A DNA stretch of 64,000 nt, taken from JBDSSS01 sp963764195. GTDB taxonomy: Bacteria > Actinomycetota > Actinomycetes > Actinomycetales > Dermatophilaceae. A program made the translations under genes and the position numbers. The DNA lies in the NCBI GenBank assembly GCA_963764195.1, contig CAVXRG010000010.1:372001-436000 (forward strand), in the 5' to 3' direction. The notes below the pieces were generated by a model. The model made no database searches. It was not told the DNA's origin and worked only from the letters and a program-made list of their open reading frames with translations. Shown in pieces: positions 25,194 to 33,452 of the stretch (its first letter is position 1; each line of letters starts with the position of its first letter).

Positions 25194-26090
25194 TCAGCCG
25201 TCGCGCGGGGCGGGTACCAGGTAGACGGGAACGGGCGCCGAGCGCAGGATCTTCGAGGCCCGGGAGCCGAGGAAGAGCCGGGCTGCCGGCGCCGACGAGC
25301 TCGGGCCGACGACGAGCAGGTCGCCGTCGCCCCAGGGGACGTCCCAGATCGCCCTGCTCCACGAGGCCCCCTCACCGACGACGAGCGATCGGGCGAGGCG
25401 CTCCCCCAGGCCGGGGTCCACCGCCCCCACTCTCGAGACGAGCGACTCCTTGGTGCGGGCCGCCCACGTGTCCACGACGAGGTCGTCGGCCGACTCCTCG
25501 ACAGTCCCGTAGAACCGCTTGGGGGGTCGCACGGCGAACGAGGCGGCCCGCACGCTCGCGCCGACCGCGTCCGCGAGCCGGGCGGCCACGGTGGCCACGT
25601 GGGCGCCCCCGGGCGACCCGGCATACCCGATGGTGACCCGACGGATGCGGGCGTTCGGGCCCGACCGGTAGCCGCGGGGGGCGAGGAGCACCGGGAGGGG
25701 CGCGGCGTGCACGAGACGGTCGGTGACGCTGCCGAGTGAGATCCGGCCCAGGGACCCCTTGCTCGAGGAGCCGAGGACGAGGGCCGACGCGCCGACCTCC
25801 GCGGCCAGCTCGAGCAACCCCCTCGGGATGGAGGAGGCCTGGCGCACGACGAACGTCGCCGCGATGTCAGGCGGGAGGTCGGCCTCGGCCCGATCGAGGA
25901 CGGACCGCCCCCACTCCGTCAGCGGGCCGAGGTAGTCACCGTCGACGAGCTCGGGCATCCCTGCTGCGTGTGGGGTCGCGACGACGACCGCCACGGTCAG
26001 CGGCTCCCCGGTGGAGCGAGAGAGCACGGCGGCCAGCTCGAGGGCGGACGTGCCGCTGTCCTGGGCGGTGTAGGCGACGACGATCGTCAT
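25194..26090 (-). CDS. Universal stress protein, tandem Usp domains
   Basis: A 298-residue protein with two Usp domains (~1-145 and ~155-298). Each ends in the nucleotide-binding pattern G-x2-G-x9-G-S/T: LVLGSSSKGSLGRISLGSVTD in the first and VVGPSSSAPAARLFLGSRASK in the second, where the first loop is degenerate. Tandem Usp proteins of actinobacteria bind ATP and are usually induced by hypoxia or stationary phase. It lies 4 nt after the permease-Usp fusion on the same strand and is surely co-transcribed, suggesting a role tied to that transporter. Confidence 0.88.
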   Translation of the reverse strand: MTIVVAYTAQDSGTSALELAAVLSRSTGEPLTVAVVVATPHAAGMPELVDGDYLGPLTEWGRSVLDRAEADLPPDIAATFVVRQASSIPRGLLELAAEVGASALVLGSSSKGSLGRISLGSVTDRLVHAAPLPVLLAPRGYRSGPNARIRRVTIGYAGSPGGAHVATVAARLADAVGASVRAASFAVRPPKRFYGTVEESADDLVVDTWAARTKESLVSRVGAVDPGLGERLARSLVVGEGASWSRAIWDVPWGDGDLLVVGPSSSAPAARLFLGSRASKILRSAPVPVYLVPAPRDG

Positions 26091-26094
26091 GGGG

Positions 26095-27933
26095 TCACAC
26101 CGGCGTCACGAGTGAGGCGGCCTCGACGTGGGTCACGGGCAGGCCGAGCTCACCGGCGCGGTCGACGACCTCGAACCGTTGCCAGATCGAGTCCGACGCG
26201 GGGAGCGTCACGACGACGATCTGGTCGGGGCCGAAGTCCGCGACGGCGGCCTGCAGAGCGCGCAGTGGGCGGAAGTCACCCAGACTGCCGGTGGCGTCGA
26301 GGTGGTGCGCGGCGAGGGCGGCGAGCGTCCGGTCGAGGCGGGCCTGCGCCGCCTCCGTCGTCGCGTCCTGAACGGACACCGCGCCATGGGTCCAGGCGGC
26401 ACCTGTCTCGACCGGGCTGGCCGGGACGCAGACGTAGTAGGTCGCCTTGCCATCCGCGTCGATCCGCGTCAGCTCGCTGATCAGCTCGTCGGACTCGAGG
26501 GTCTGGTTCGCGAGCACGAGCACGCGGCGCGCCTCGCCGTCCGGCTTGGGCGCGACCCGCTCGGGGAGCCGGGCGATGCGCGCCTTGTTGACGAAGAAGA
26601 GCACGATGACGATGGCAAACGACACGAGGCTGAGGATCAACTGGATACGTACGTCGGCGGTCAGCCCCATCTGCACGAGCACGAGGACGATGGCGAGCGT
26701 CGTGAGCACCGACAGCGCCGGGAACCACCACATCTTCACCTTGAGGGTCGATTCGTCGGCCCGGTAGCGCAGGATGATCTGCGAGACGGCGATGAGCAGG
26801 TAGACGAAGAGGATGACGGCGCCGGAGGAGTTGAGCAGGAACGAGAACACCGTGTCGGGCGAGATCGCGGCCATGATGACGGCGAGGAAGCCGACGACCG
26901 ACGAGGCGAGGATGGCCACCATCGGGACCCCTCGCGAGTTGACGGACACCATCGAGGCGGGGGCCTCGCGCCGCGCGGCGAGGACGAAGAGCATCCGCGA
27001 CGCGGTGTAGAGGCCGGAGTTGAGACACGACAGGACGGCGGTGAGGACGACCGCGTTCATCACCTGGTCGGCATACGGGATGCCCATCTCCTGGAAGGCC
27101 GCGACGTAGGGCGAGGCCTGCAGGGTGGCCGAGTTCCACGGGAGGATGACCGACAGCAGGAAGATCGAGCCGACGAAGAAGATCGCGATGCGGGTGATCA
27201 CCGAGTTGGCGGCGCGGGAGACGGCCCGCTCCGGGTTGTCGGACTCCGCGGCGGCGATGGTCGCGATCTCGGCGCCGACCATCGAGAAGATGACCGTCAC
27301 GACCCCCGCGGTCACCGCCAGGCCGCCGTTGGGGAAGAAACCACCTTGGGAGGTGAGGTTGCTGAAGTCGAGGTTGGCGTTGGGCCAGATCCCGAAGACG
27401 AAGAGCCCACCACATATGAGGAAGACGACGATCGCGCCGACCTTGATGCCGGCGAACCAGAACTCGAACTCGCCGAAGGACGACACCGAGATGAGGTTGG
27501 TGCCGGTCATGAGGAGCATGAGGAAGAGGCTGAGCACCCAGGTCGGCACGTCCGGCAGCCAGAAGTTGGCGACCTTGGCCCCGGCGACGGCCTCGAAGCC
27601 CACGACGATGACCCAGAAGTACCAGTAGAGCCAGCCGACGGAGAAGCCCGCCCAGTCACCGAGGGCCTTGCGCGCGTAGTCGGCGAAGGAGCCCGTCGAG
27701 GGGTTGGCGACCGCCATCTCGGCGAGCATCCGCATCACCAGGATGATGAGGACGCCGCACAGCGCGTAGGTGATGAACGCCCCCGGGCCCGTGTCGTGGA
27801 TGACCGTGCCCGACCCGACGAACAGGCCCGCCCCGATGACGCCGCCCATGGCGATCATCGTCAGCTGACGCTGGTTGAGCGCCTTCTTCAGCTCGGGGCC
27901 GGCGCCGGACACGTCAGGCCCTCCGGGAAGCAT
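26095..27933 (-). CDS. APC-family amino acid permease with C-terminal Usp-like domain
   Basis: A 612-residue protein. Residues ~15-460 form a 12-helix amino acid permease, starting with LKKALNQRQLTMIAMGGVIGAGLFVGSG, the Gly-rich first helix of the GabP/AroP branch, and VGAEIATIAAAESDNPERAV between helices 6 and 7. The last ~140 residues (RRVLVLANQTLESDELISEL to VTLPASDSIWQRFEVVDRA) are a soluble Usp-like domain. The likely substrate is an amino acid such as GABA (inference from the subfamily). Start at 27933 (MLPGGPDVSGAGPELKK) is preferred; the longer upstream reading is Arg/Pro-rich noise. First gene of a two-gene operon with the tandem Usp gene. Confidence 0.88.
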   Translation of the reverse strand: MLPGGPDVSGAGPELKKALNQRQLTMIAMGGVIGAGLFVGSGTVIHDTGPGAFITYALCGVLIILVMRMLAEMAVANPSTGSFADYARKALGDWAGFSVGWLYWYFWVIVVGFEAVAGAKVANFWLPDVPTWVLSLFLMLLMTGTNLISVSSFGEFEFWFAGIKVGAIVVFLICGGLFVFGIWPNANLDFSNLTSQGGFFPNGGLAVTAGVVTVIFSMVGAEIATIAAAESDNPERAVSRAANSVITRIAIFFVGSIFLLSVILPWNSATLQASPYVAAFQEMGIPYADQVMNAVVLTAVLSCLNSGLYTASRMLFVLAARREAPASMVSVNSRGVPMVAILASSVVGFLAVIMAAISPDTVFSFLLNSSGAVILFVYLLIAVSQIILRYRADESTLKVKMWWFPALSVLTTLAIVLVLVQMGLTADVRIQLILSLVSFAIVIVLFFVNKARIARLPERVAPKPDGEARRVLVLANQTLESDELISELTRIDADGKATYYVCVPASPVETGAAWTHGAVSVQDATTEAAQARLDRTLAALAAHHLDATGSLGDFRPLRALQAAVADFGPDQIVVVTLPASDSIWQRFEVVDRAGELGLPVTHVEAASLVTPV

Positions 27934-28458
27934 CGGACCAGCGGCGGGAGGGCAGGTAACGAGACACGGGAATACCTCTCGGTCGGTCCGACGCGGCGGA
28001 TCTGACCACGCCGATCTGCCCAAAATAGCCACGCCTGGGTCATCTGTCTATGGCGCCGGAAACCCGTTGTCGTGGGGTCTCCTCGGCACGTCCGGCACGT
28101 GCCCCATCAGGCCCGACGAGGATCGCGGAGCTCGATCGAGGTATGCCGTCCGCTCTTCGCTCGATGTCCGTTCGCCCCTGCTGCAACCCGATCCACACCG
28201 CCTTCACCCGCGCGATCGCCCGTGGGGCAGGACAACCGGCCCCGCCACCCTCGATACCGACGTCGCTCACGACACGCTGAAGCGAAGTCGCTCGTGGACA
28301 ACGCTTTTCACCGACATTCCTCTTTCGTCCCGTTCCCACGAGGGGCGCGTCAGCGGCCGCGCTGCAAGCGGGTGCCCGAGCCCTTCTCGCCGGGGTGCGG
28401 CGGGTGTATATGTGGTTGGTTCAGGGGTTGTCACGAGCAGCAGAGAAGGGCAAGGCTC
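27934..28458. other. 525-nt divergent intergenic region
   Basis: No credible gene is seen between the permease (minus) and the secreted protein (plus); open frames here lack codon bias and family motifs. It carries one GTATGCC word (28141-28147). A TATATG patch at about 28417-28422 is a weak -10 candidate for the downstream gene, with GAAGGGCAAGG before ATG 28459. I see no riboswitch or strong hairpin, but a long leader RNA cannot be excluded. Confidence 0.5.
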
Positions 28459-29268
28459 ATGGTGAAGGCAACACAACTCCGAGTCCTCAGCAGCCTGGCG
28501 GTCACGGGAGCGCTGGTGCTCTCGGGTGGTCCCGCGATGGCCCACGGGTCGCACGGACAGTCCCGTGATGATGACCACCGCCACTGGTCGAAGGCCTACA
28601 CCTGCACCGGTGGTGAGATCCCCTCCGGGACCTACTCACGGATGACCGTCACGGGTGCGTGCCAGGTCGCAGCGGGTGCCACCATCCACGTCCTCGGCAA
28701 CGTGAACGTCGCGCGCGGTGCCGTGCTCGACGCCCAGAGCGCACCGTCGACCATCAGCGTCAAGGGCAACGTCACCAGCGCCCGGGGTTCCACACTCGGC
28801 CTGGGCTGCCAGCCACCGTCAGCCACGGGCAACTCCGCGCACGAGTGCGCACTCGACCCCACGGGTCAGTCCACCATCACGATCCGGGGAAACATCACGG
28901 CCACCAAGGCCGTCCTCGTGGCCTTGAACGGGATCACGGTCAAGGGCAACGTCACGCTCAAGGGAGGCGGTGGCGCCAACTACTGGTCGGTGAAGAACAA
29001 CAGGATCGGCGGCAACCTCACCGTGACCGGGCAAACGGTCGACTGGATCGGCGTCATGTTCAACACGATCGGCGGAAACGCGACGCTGACCCACATCACG
29101 GTCCACGACGAGCACCCGGGAGCGCCCGGTGTCTACGTCGTGAGCAACACCATCCGGCGGAACCTCTCCTGCTGGCGTCTCGTCCCGGGCGTCTCCGGCG
29201 GCTTCGTCCCCGGCGCGGTCAACGTGGTCGGTCGGCACGCCCTCGGACAGTGTGCCGAGCTGGTCTGA
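28459..29268 (+). CDS. Secreted protein of beta-helix-like repeats
   Basis: A 269-residue exported protein. Signal peptide with the hydrophobic stretch LRVLSSLAVTGALVLSGG and AMA cleavage region, then a His/Asp-rich segment (HGSHGQSRDDDHRHW). The rest is a series of short strands with the recurring pattern (K)GN(V/I)-T: VLGNVNVARGAVLDA, ISVKGNVTSARGS, ITIRGNITATKA, ITVKGNVTLKGGG, IGGNLTVTGQTV, IGGNATLTHI. This periodicity suggests a right-handed beta-helix or bactofilin-like stack. Four Cys, in two spaced pairs, could form disulfides. Function is unknown; I know of no characterised homologue. ATG 28459 keeps the signal peptide. Confidence 0.7.
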   Translation: MVKATQLRVLSSLAVTGALVLSGGPAMAHGSHGQSRDDDHRHWSKAYTCTGGEIPSGTYSRMTVTGACQVAAGATIHVLGNVNVARGAVLDAQSAPSTISVKGNVTSARGSTLGLGCQPPSATGNSAHECALDPTGQSTITIRGNITATKAVLVALNGITVKGNVTLKGGGGANYWSVKNNRIGGNLTVTGQTVDWIGVMFNTIGGNATLTHITVHDEHPGAPGVYVVSNTIRRNLSCWRLVPGVSGGFVPGAVNVVGRHALGQCAELV

Positions 29269-29294
29269 TCTCGAGCGCGCCACGCCGTTCGGTT

Positions 29295-29990
29295 TCAGCC
29301 GAGCTGCCCCAGACCCACCGCCAACACCAGCCCGAGCGCGGTTGCGATGCCGGTGGCGTAGCTGTCCTCCTTGAAGGCCTTGGGGAACACCTCGGTCGCC
29401 AAGGAGGCGACCACCGCGCCCCCGGCGAAACACCGGATCAACCCGAGTGCCGGGTCGGGCACCCCGGCCAGCAGGAGGTTTCCGGCCAGCGCCGCAGCCG
29501 AGAGCAGCCCCGCGGTCGCAGCCCACAAGCCCAACACCTTCGGTTTGGAGCGGTCTCGGGCCATCTGCTGCGCCCCGCCCGCGGCCTCGGGGAGGTTGGA
29601 CAAGAAGATCGACCCGGACAGTGAGGCGACCTGCAGGGGTCCGGCTCCGATGAGCGCGACCCCCAGGGCCAGATTCTCCGGGATCCCGTCGAGGGTGATC
29701 GCGGCCAACAGCCCACCCCCGCTGTCCGAACCGAGCCGGCGGTTGACCAGACGGTCCAGCCCGGTGAACGCGGCAGCGCCGAGCAGGACGGACCCGGCGA
29801 CGGCCCAGATCGGTGCGACCTGGGTCGCCGGGTCGATCAGCTCCAGCACCGCGGAGACGATCAGGGCCCCGCCGGCGAGGGCGACGATGAACCCCTCCAG
29901 GGCCGGGGGCAGCGCGCCGTACACCCCCCACGCCGCACCCGCAACCAAGGCGGCCGAGACGACGACAATCACCACAACGGTCAGAAACAC
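29295..29990 (-). CDS. ZIP-family metal transporter
   Basis: A 231-residue membrane protein with seven to eight hydrophobic helices. AITLDGIPENLALGVALIG matches the ZIP helix-4 metal-site motif (HN-x-PEG/DGIPEN), and FLSNLPEAAGGAQQM matches the second half-site on helix 5 with its Pro-Glu. Such proteins import zinc or another divalent metal, though this short branch often lacks some His ligands, so the metal is uncertain. It is monocistronic, convergent with the beta-helix gene and divergent from the STAS gene. Confidence 0.85.
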   Translation of the reverse strand: MFLTVVVIVVVSAALVAGAAWGVYGALPPALEGFIVALAGGALIVSAVLELIDPATQVAPIWAVAGSVLLGAAAFTGLDRLVNRRLGSDSGGGLLAAITLDGIPENLALGVALIGAGPLQVASLSGSIFLSNLPEAAGGAQQMARDRSKPKVLGLWAATAGLLSAAALAGNLLLAGVPDPALGLIRCFAGGAVVASLATEVFPKAFKEDSYATGIATALGLVLAVGLGQLG

Positions 29991-30250
29991 CCTGGGTCTC
30001 CTCTGTTTCGCGATACCTGATGCTGCTGTTCTCGCCGGCGACAGGCTGCCACGCTACCCAACCGCCCTCGCGAGTCAGCGACCCGGAACGTGTGAGGCGC
30101 CCGAGACGCTCAGCCAGAGGAACGTGTCAGCCACCTCGACTGGCCCGGTGCGTGGCATCGCTTCGTCGAACGTCTAGGGTGGGACTCACCGACGTGGGGG
30201 GGCGCCGCCCTATCGTTTGGCCGAGGAGAGCCCAGTCGACGGGAGGCGTG

Positions 30251-30601
30251 ATGAGTGTCATGGTCTCGAGCGCTGGACCCGTGACGACGGTCCGGCTGAC
30301 GGGCGAGTTCGACACCTACGCCATACCGGACGTGCGGGCTGCCCTCGACGAGCTCTGTGTGGTCCCAGGGGGGCTCGTCGTCGTGGATCTGCGGGAGGTG
30401 ACCTTCCTGGACTCTTCGGGGATCGGGACCGTCATCGGGCTTCACCGGCGCGTCGAGCGCGACGGGGCGCGCCTGCGTGTGGTCTGCGAAGGGCCGATCC
30501 TGCGCCTCGTGCAGCTCATGCATCTCGACCGGGTTCTGGACGTCGTGAGCGGACTCGACACTGATCCGACGGGGGCGAGCAGGCCCCCGGCCGGCGACTG
30601 A
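30251..30601 (+). CDS. STAS-domain anti-sigma factor antagonist
   Basis: A 116-residue SpoIIAA/RsbV-like protein. VTTVRLTGEFDTYAIPDVRAAL is the first strand-helix unit and VTFLDSSGIGTVIGLHRRV contains the serine normally phosphorylated by an RsbW-type kinase (the D-S-S-G pattern). Dephosphorylated antagonist binds the kinase and frees a stress sigma factor. GGGAGG precedes ATG 30251. It converges with the RsbW-like gene 35 nt away, and the PP2C gene that could reactivate it lies just beyond; together they look like one partner-switching module. No sigma factor gene is adjacent. Confidence 0.88.
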   Translation: MSVMVSSAGPVTTVRLTGEFDTYAIPDVRAALDELCVVPGGLVVVDLREVTFLDSSGIGTVIGLHRRVERDGARLRVVCEGPILRLVQLMHLDRVLDVVSGLDTDPTGASRPPAGD

Positions 30602-30636
30602 CACGCTGCCGCCGTCGAGCTCTCAGGACACCAGGG

Positions 30637-31020
30637 TCAGAGGGTCCGGCTCATGTGCACACTGACTCGGGTCCGGGACGGGCCGAGATCGATGATCAGG
30701 TGGTCGCTGAGCAGGGTGGCGATCTGAAGTCCTCGACCGCTCGTCGCCTCCTCGCTGATGCGGCCCACCAGGGGCACCGTCCCGGTGCCGTCCTCGTCAT
30801 CGACCGTGAAGACGATCGAGTCCGGTGTCTCGTGGATGCTCAGAATGGCGCGTCCGCCGCCGTGGACGATGCTGTTGACCGCGACCTCGTGGACCGCCAG
30901 CACCGCATCGTCGACCCGGTCGGGGAGGCGCTCGGAAGCGATGGCCTGGACGAGCTCTCGCACCCGCCGCAGGTCGCTCGGACCGAACTCGACACGGCGG
31001 AGCTCCCCGCTGTTGGCCAC
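30637..31020 (-). CDS. RsbW-like anti-sigma factor serine kinase
   Basis: About 127 residues forming a GHKL ATPase: VHEVAVNSIVHGGG is the N-box, VDDEDG the G1-like region and EATSGRGLQIATLLSD the G2 box. Proteins of this size bind a sigma factor and phosphorylate a STAS antagonist. I chose GTG 31020 because GGAGGG sits 7 nt upstream; GTG 31035 is an alternative adding five residues. Its promoter region is shared with the divergent PP2C gene, so kinase and phosphatase may be controlled together. Confidence 0.85.
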   Translation of the reverse strand: MANSGELRRVEFGPSDLRRVRELVQAIASERLPDRVDDAVLAVHEVAVNSIVHGGGRAILSIHETPDSIVFTVDDEDGTGTVPLVGRISEEATSGRGLQIATLLSDHLIIDLGPSRTRVSVHMSRTL

Positions 31021-31090
31021 CTTCGAACCCTCCACGAACTCAATGTTGCACTTTCACTGCCATCCGTGGGCGCTTCGCCTCCCGTGCTGT

Positions 31091-31096
31091 CAGGAT
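31091..31096 (+). promoter_or_regulatory. Possible -10 box of the PP2C gene
   Basis: CAGGAT ends 6 nt before ATG 31103; the same hexamer at the same distance precedes ppk2 and hemE. Confidence 0.4.
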
Positions 31097-31102
31097 GGCG
31101 AG

Positions 31103-32902
31103 ATGAACGTGCCATGGCTGAGTGCGGCCGAGCCACCTGGGGCGGTAGCCCCGCGGCTGGCGGCCCTCGCACGGATGGTGGCGCGGGTGGCCTCGGCGAC
31201 GACCCTGGATGAGCTGACGGAGACCATCACGGAGCGGGCCGCCGAGGTGATGGGGGCGTCCCGGGCCATGCTCGCGGTCCGCGACGGCCCGGCACGGCTC
31301 CGAACCATCGCCACCCACGGTCTGAGCGACTCCGCGGTGCGGCGGTGGGCGACCCTCGAGCTCGACCGTCCGTCGCCGCTCACCGATGCCGTCCGCACCA
31401 GCCAGGTCATCACCCTTGCGAGTCGGGCGCAGGTGTTGGCGCGCTACCCGGACCTCGACGACGGCACGGATCGCTCGTCCGTCACGCTCCCGCTCATCTC
31501 TCGCACCAACGGGCAGACGCTGGGAGCCGTCGGCTTCCGCTTCGACGGTCGCGACGAGGCGGTCGGCGCCGAGGAGCTGTCGGTGCTCGGAGTTCTCAGC
31601 GACATGTGTGCCCAGACGTTCCTGCGCCTCCGGGCGGAGGCCGAGAGCGCCTCCCGCGCAGCGCAGTTCGAGTTTCTCGCCGACGCCTCCCAGGCGCTTG
31701 CGACTTCGCTCGACTACCGCCAGACCCTTCGCCAGGTCGCCTCGCTCGCCGTGCCCACCCATGCCGACTGGTGCTCGGTCCAGATGGTCGACGACGGCGT
31801 GCTGCGCACGCTCGCCGTGGCCCACGTCGACCCCGACAAGGTCCAGCTCGCGAAGGAGCTCGAGACGCGGTGGCCACCAGACCCAGACCGCCCCGGAGGC
31901 GCGTCCGAGGTGGTCCGGACCGGGAAGAGCCTGCTCGTCGAGAACGTCACCGACGAGATGCTCGTCGCCATGTCACGGGACGACGAGCACCTTCGGGCGG
32001 CACGCGAGCTCGGACTGCGCAGTGCCATGTCGGTCCCGCTGACCGCGAAGCACCGAGTACTCGGAGTGCTGACGTTCGTCGCCGCCGAGTCCGATCGTCG
32101 CTACACCCGCCAAGACGTCGCCTTCGCCGAGGACCTCGCGCGCCGGGCCGGGGTGGCGATCGACAACGCCGACCTCTACTCGCAGACCCGGCGGGTCGCC
32201 GCGGTGCTCCAGGCGACGCTCCTGCCGCAGGACCTTCCCGAGCTCGAGGGGTGGCAGGTCGGGACCGTCTACCGGCAGGCCGGACGTACCGATGTCGGCG
32301 GTGACTACTACGACGTCAGCGGCATGGCGGACGGGCGGGTGGCCGTCGTTCTCGGCGACGTCATGGGACGCGGCGTGGACGCCGCCGTGGGCGGTTCGAA
32401 GATGCGTTCCGCTACCCGGGTGGTCGCGACCCAGGACCCCGAGCCGCAAGCCGTGGCCACGGCGATGGACCGTTTCATGGAGGTCGACCCGCCAACGCCG
32501 ATGGCCTCGGCCGTCTACCTGCTCTTCGACCCCCGCGACGACGCGGTCGGCGTCGTCGTCGCTGGCCATCCTCCACCGCTGCTGGTCCACCACGGCCGCA
32601 GCCGCTACCTCACCGAGTCCGGGTCACCGGTACACGGTCTCGGGACGGTCACCCGTGCCGCGGCGCGGGTGACCTTCGGTCCTGGTGACCTCATGCTCCT
32701 CTACACCGATGGCCTCGTCGAGCGCCGCAGTGAGAGCATCGACATCGGCTTGAGGCGTCTGAAGACGGCGGCCGAGGAGATGCTCACCGACGTCGGTAAC
32801 GACACCGACCTCGACGACGTCCTCGCGGACCTGGCTGATGCGGTCTCGGACCCGGACCGGCACGACGACGTCGCCGTGCTCGCCTTCCGACGACTCGTCT
32901 GA
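31103..32902 (+). CDS. GAF-GAF-PP2C (SpoIIE/RsbU-type) serine phosphatase
   Basis: A 599-residue soluble protein. Two GAF sensor domains (~15-180 and ~195-355) are followed by a PP2C domain of the SpoIIE type. The metal-binding motifs are GGDYYDVSGMADGRVAVVLGDVMGRG, then MASAVYLLFD, VAGHPPPLL, LLLYTDGLVERR and DDVAVLAFRR. It should dephosphorylate a STAS protein, most likely the one encoded at 30251, in response to a small molecule, light or redox signal sensed by the GAF domains (ligand unknown). ATG 31103 is supported by the upstream box; about 15 residues precede the first GAF domain. Confidence 0.92.
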   Translation: MNVPWLSAAEPPGAVAPRLAALARMVARVASATTLDELTETITERAAEVMGASRAMLAVRDGPARLRTIATHGLSDSAVRRWATLELDRPSPLTDAVRTSQVITLASRAQVLARYPDLDDGTDRSSVTLPLISRTNGQTLGAVGFRFDGRDEAVGAEELSVLGVLSDMCAQTFLRLRAEAESASRAAQFEFLADASQALATSLDYRQTLRQVASLAVPTHADWCSVQMVDDGVLRTLAVAHVDPDKVQLAKELETRWPPDPDRPGGASEVVRTGKSLLVENVTDEMLVAMSRDDEHLRAARELGLRSAMSVPLTAKHRVLGVLTFVAAESDRRYTRQDVAFAEDLARRAGVAIDNADLYSQTRRVAAVLQATLLPQDLPELEGWQVGTVYRQAGRTDVGGDYYDVSGMADGRVAVVLGDVMGRGVDAAVGGSKMRSATRVVATQDPEPQAVATAMDRFMEVDPPTPMASAVYLLFDPRDDAVGVVVAGHPPPLLVHHGRSRYLTESGSPVHGLGTVTRAAARVTFGPGDLMLLYTDGLVERRSESIDIGLRRLKTAAEEMLTDVGNDTDLDDVLADLADAVSDPDRHDDVAVLAFRRLV

Positions 32903-33010
32903 GCCCACCGGTCCGGCAGCGTCGACGGTGCGCGAACGGGCCCATGAGCCCTTTTGCGGCAGCCCTCTTGCGGCATCGCGATCGGGCACGGGTCCTGGCC
33001 GATCCGGTGG

Positions 33011-33051
33011 AAAAAGAACGCCCCCGACCGGCGTTTCCGCTGGTCAGGGGC
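33011..33051 (-). terminator. Rho-independent terminator of the tRNA cluster
   Basis: Read on the minus strand, a hairpin (arms 33038-33051 and 33020-33033, one mismatch) with a 4-nt loop is followed by TTCTTTTTCC, a T-rich tail rarely seen elsewhere in this window. It lies 14 nt past tRNA-Val. Confidence 0.85.
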
Positions 33052-33064
33052 TGTCTCGTACTGG

Positions 33065-33136
33065 TGGGCGATACTGGGTTTGAACCAGTGACCTCTTCCG
33101 TGTCAAGGAAGCGCGCTACCACTGCGCCAATCGCCC
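33065..33136 (-). tRNA. tRNA-Val (anticodon GAC)
   Basis: A 72-nt cloverleaf: acceptor GGGCGAT/ATCGCCC, D-arm GCGCAGTGGTAGCGC, anticodon stem CTTCC/GGAAG with loop TTGACAC, T-loop GGTTCAAACC. Last of three tRNAs in the minus-strand cluster. Confidence 0.94.
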
Positions 33137-33164
33137 TGGGGTCGTGCTGGTGGTTCTTCAACCG

Positions 33165-33235
33165 AGGTGGAGACGGGATTTGAACCCGTGTACGCGGCTT
33201 TGCAGGCCGCTGCCTCGCCTCTCGGCCACTCCACC
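33165..33235 (-). tRNA. tRNA-Cys (anticodon GCA)
   Basis: A 71-nt cloverleaf: acceptor GGTGGAG/CTCCACC, anticodon stem GCGGC/GCCGC with loop CTGCAAA, T-loop GGTTCAAATCC and a T discriminator. Middle gene of the cluster. Confidence 0.94.
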
Positions 33236-33263
33236 GTGGAAGGCAGGTGGTGCTTTGCCTCCG

Positions 33264-33336
33264 AGCGGACAACCGGGCTCGAACCGGCGACCTCAACCTT
33301 GGCAAGGTTGCGCTCTACCAACTGAGCTATGTCCGC
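33264..33336 (-). tRNA. tRNA-Gly (anticodon GCC), second copy
   Basis: A 73-nt cloverleaf with acceptor GCGGACA/TGTCCGC and the same D-, anticodon- and T-arms as the copy at 16455-16527. First gene of the Gly-Cys-Val cluster. Confidence 0.95.
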
Positions 33337-33452
33337 GGAAACACCAGCGGTGTAACTTCCCCGCTGCGTGCTTGGTAGAGATTAGCGGATCGATCCGCCA
33401 GATACAAAACCGGTGCGTCGGCCATCCGGGACGACCCCAAAACCCCTCGCTC

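Noticed and set aside
26128..28005. Plus-strand open frame antisense to the permease
   Set aside because: Composed of Asp/His/Arg/Gly runs from the reverse of a membrane protein gene; no domain.
27875..28465. Possible gene in the 525-nt spacer before the beta-helix gene
   Set aside because: Codon use is not biased as in neighbours, it overlaps the permease start, and no motif is seen.
32938..32955. Small stem GGGC/GCCC followed by TTTT after the PP2C gene
   Set aside because: Only four base pairs; too weak to call a terminator.
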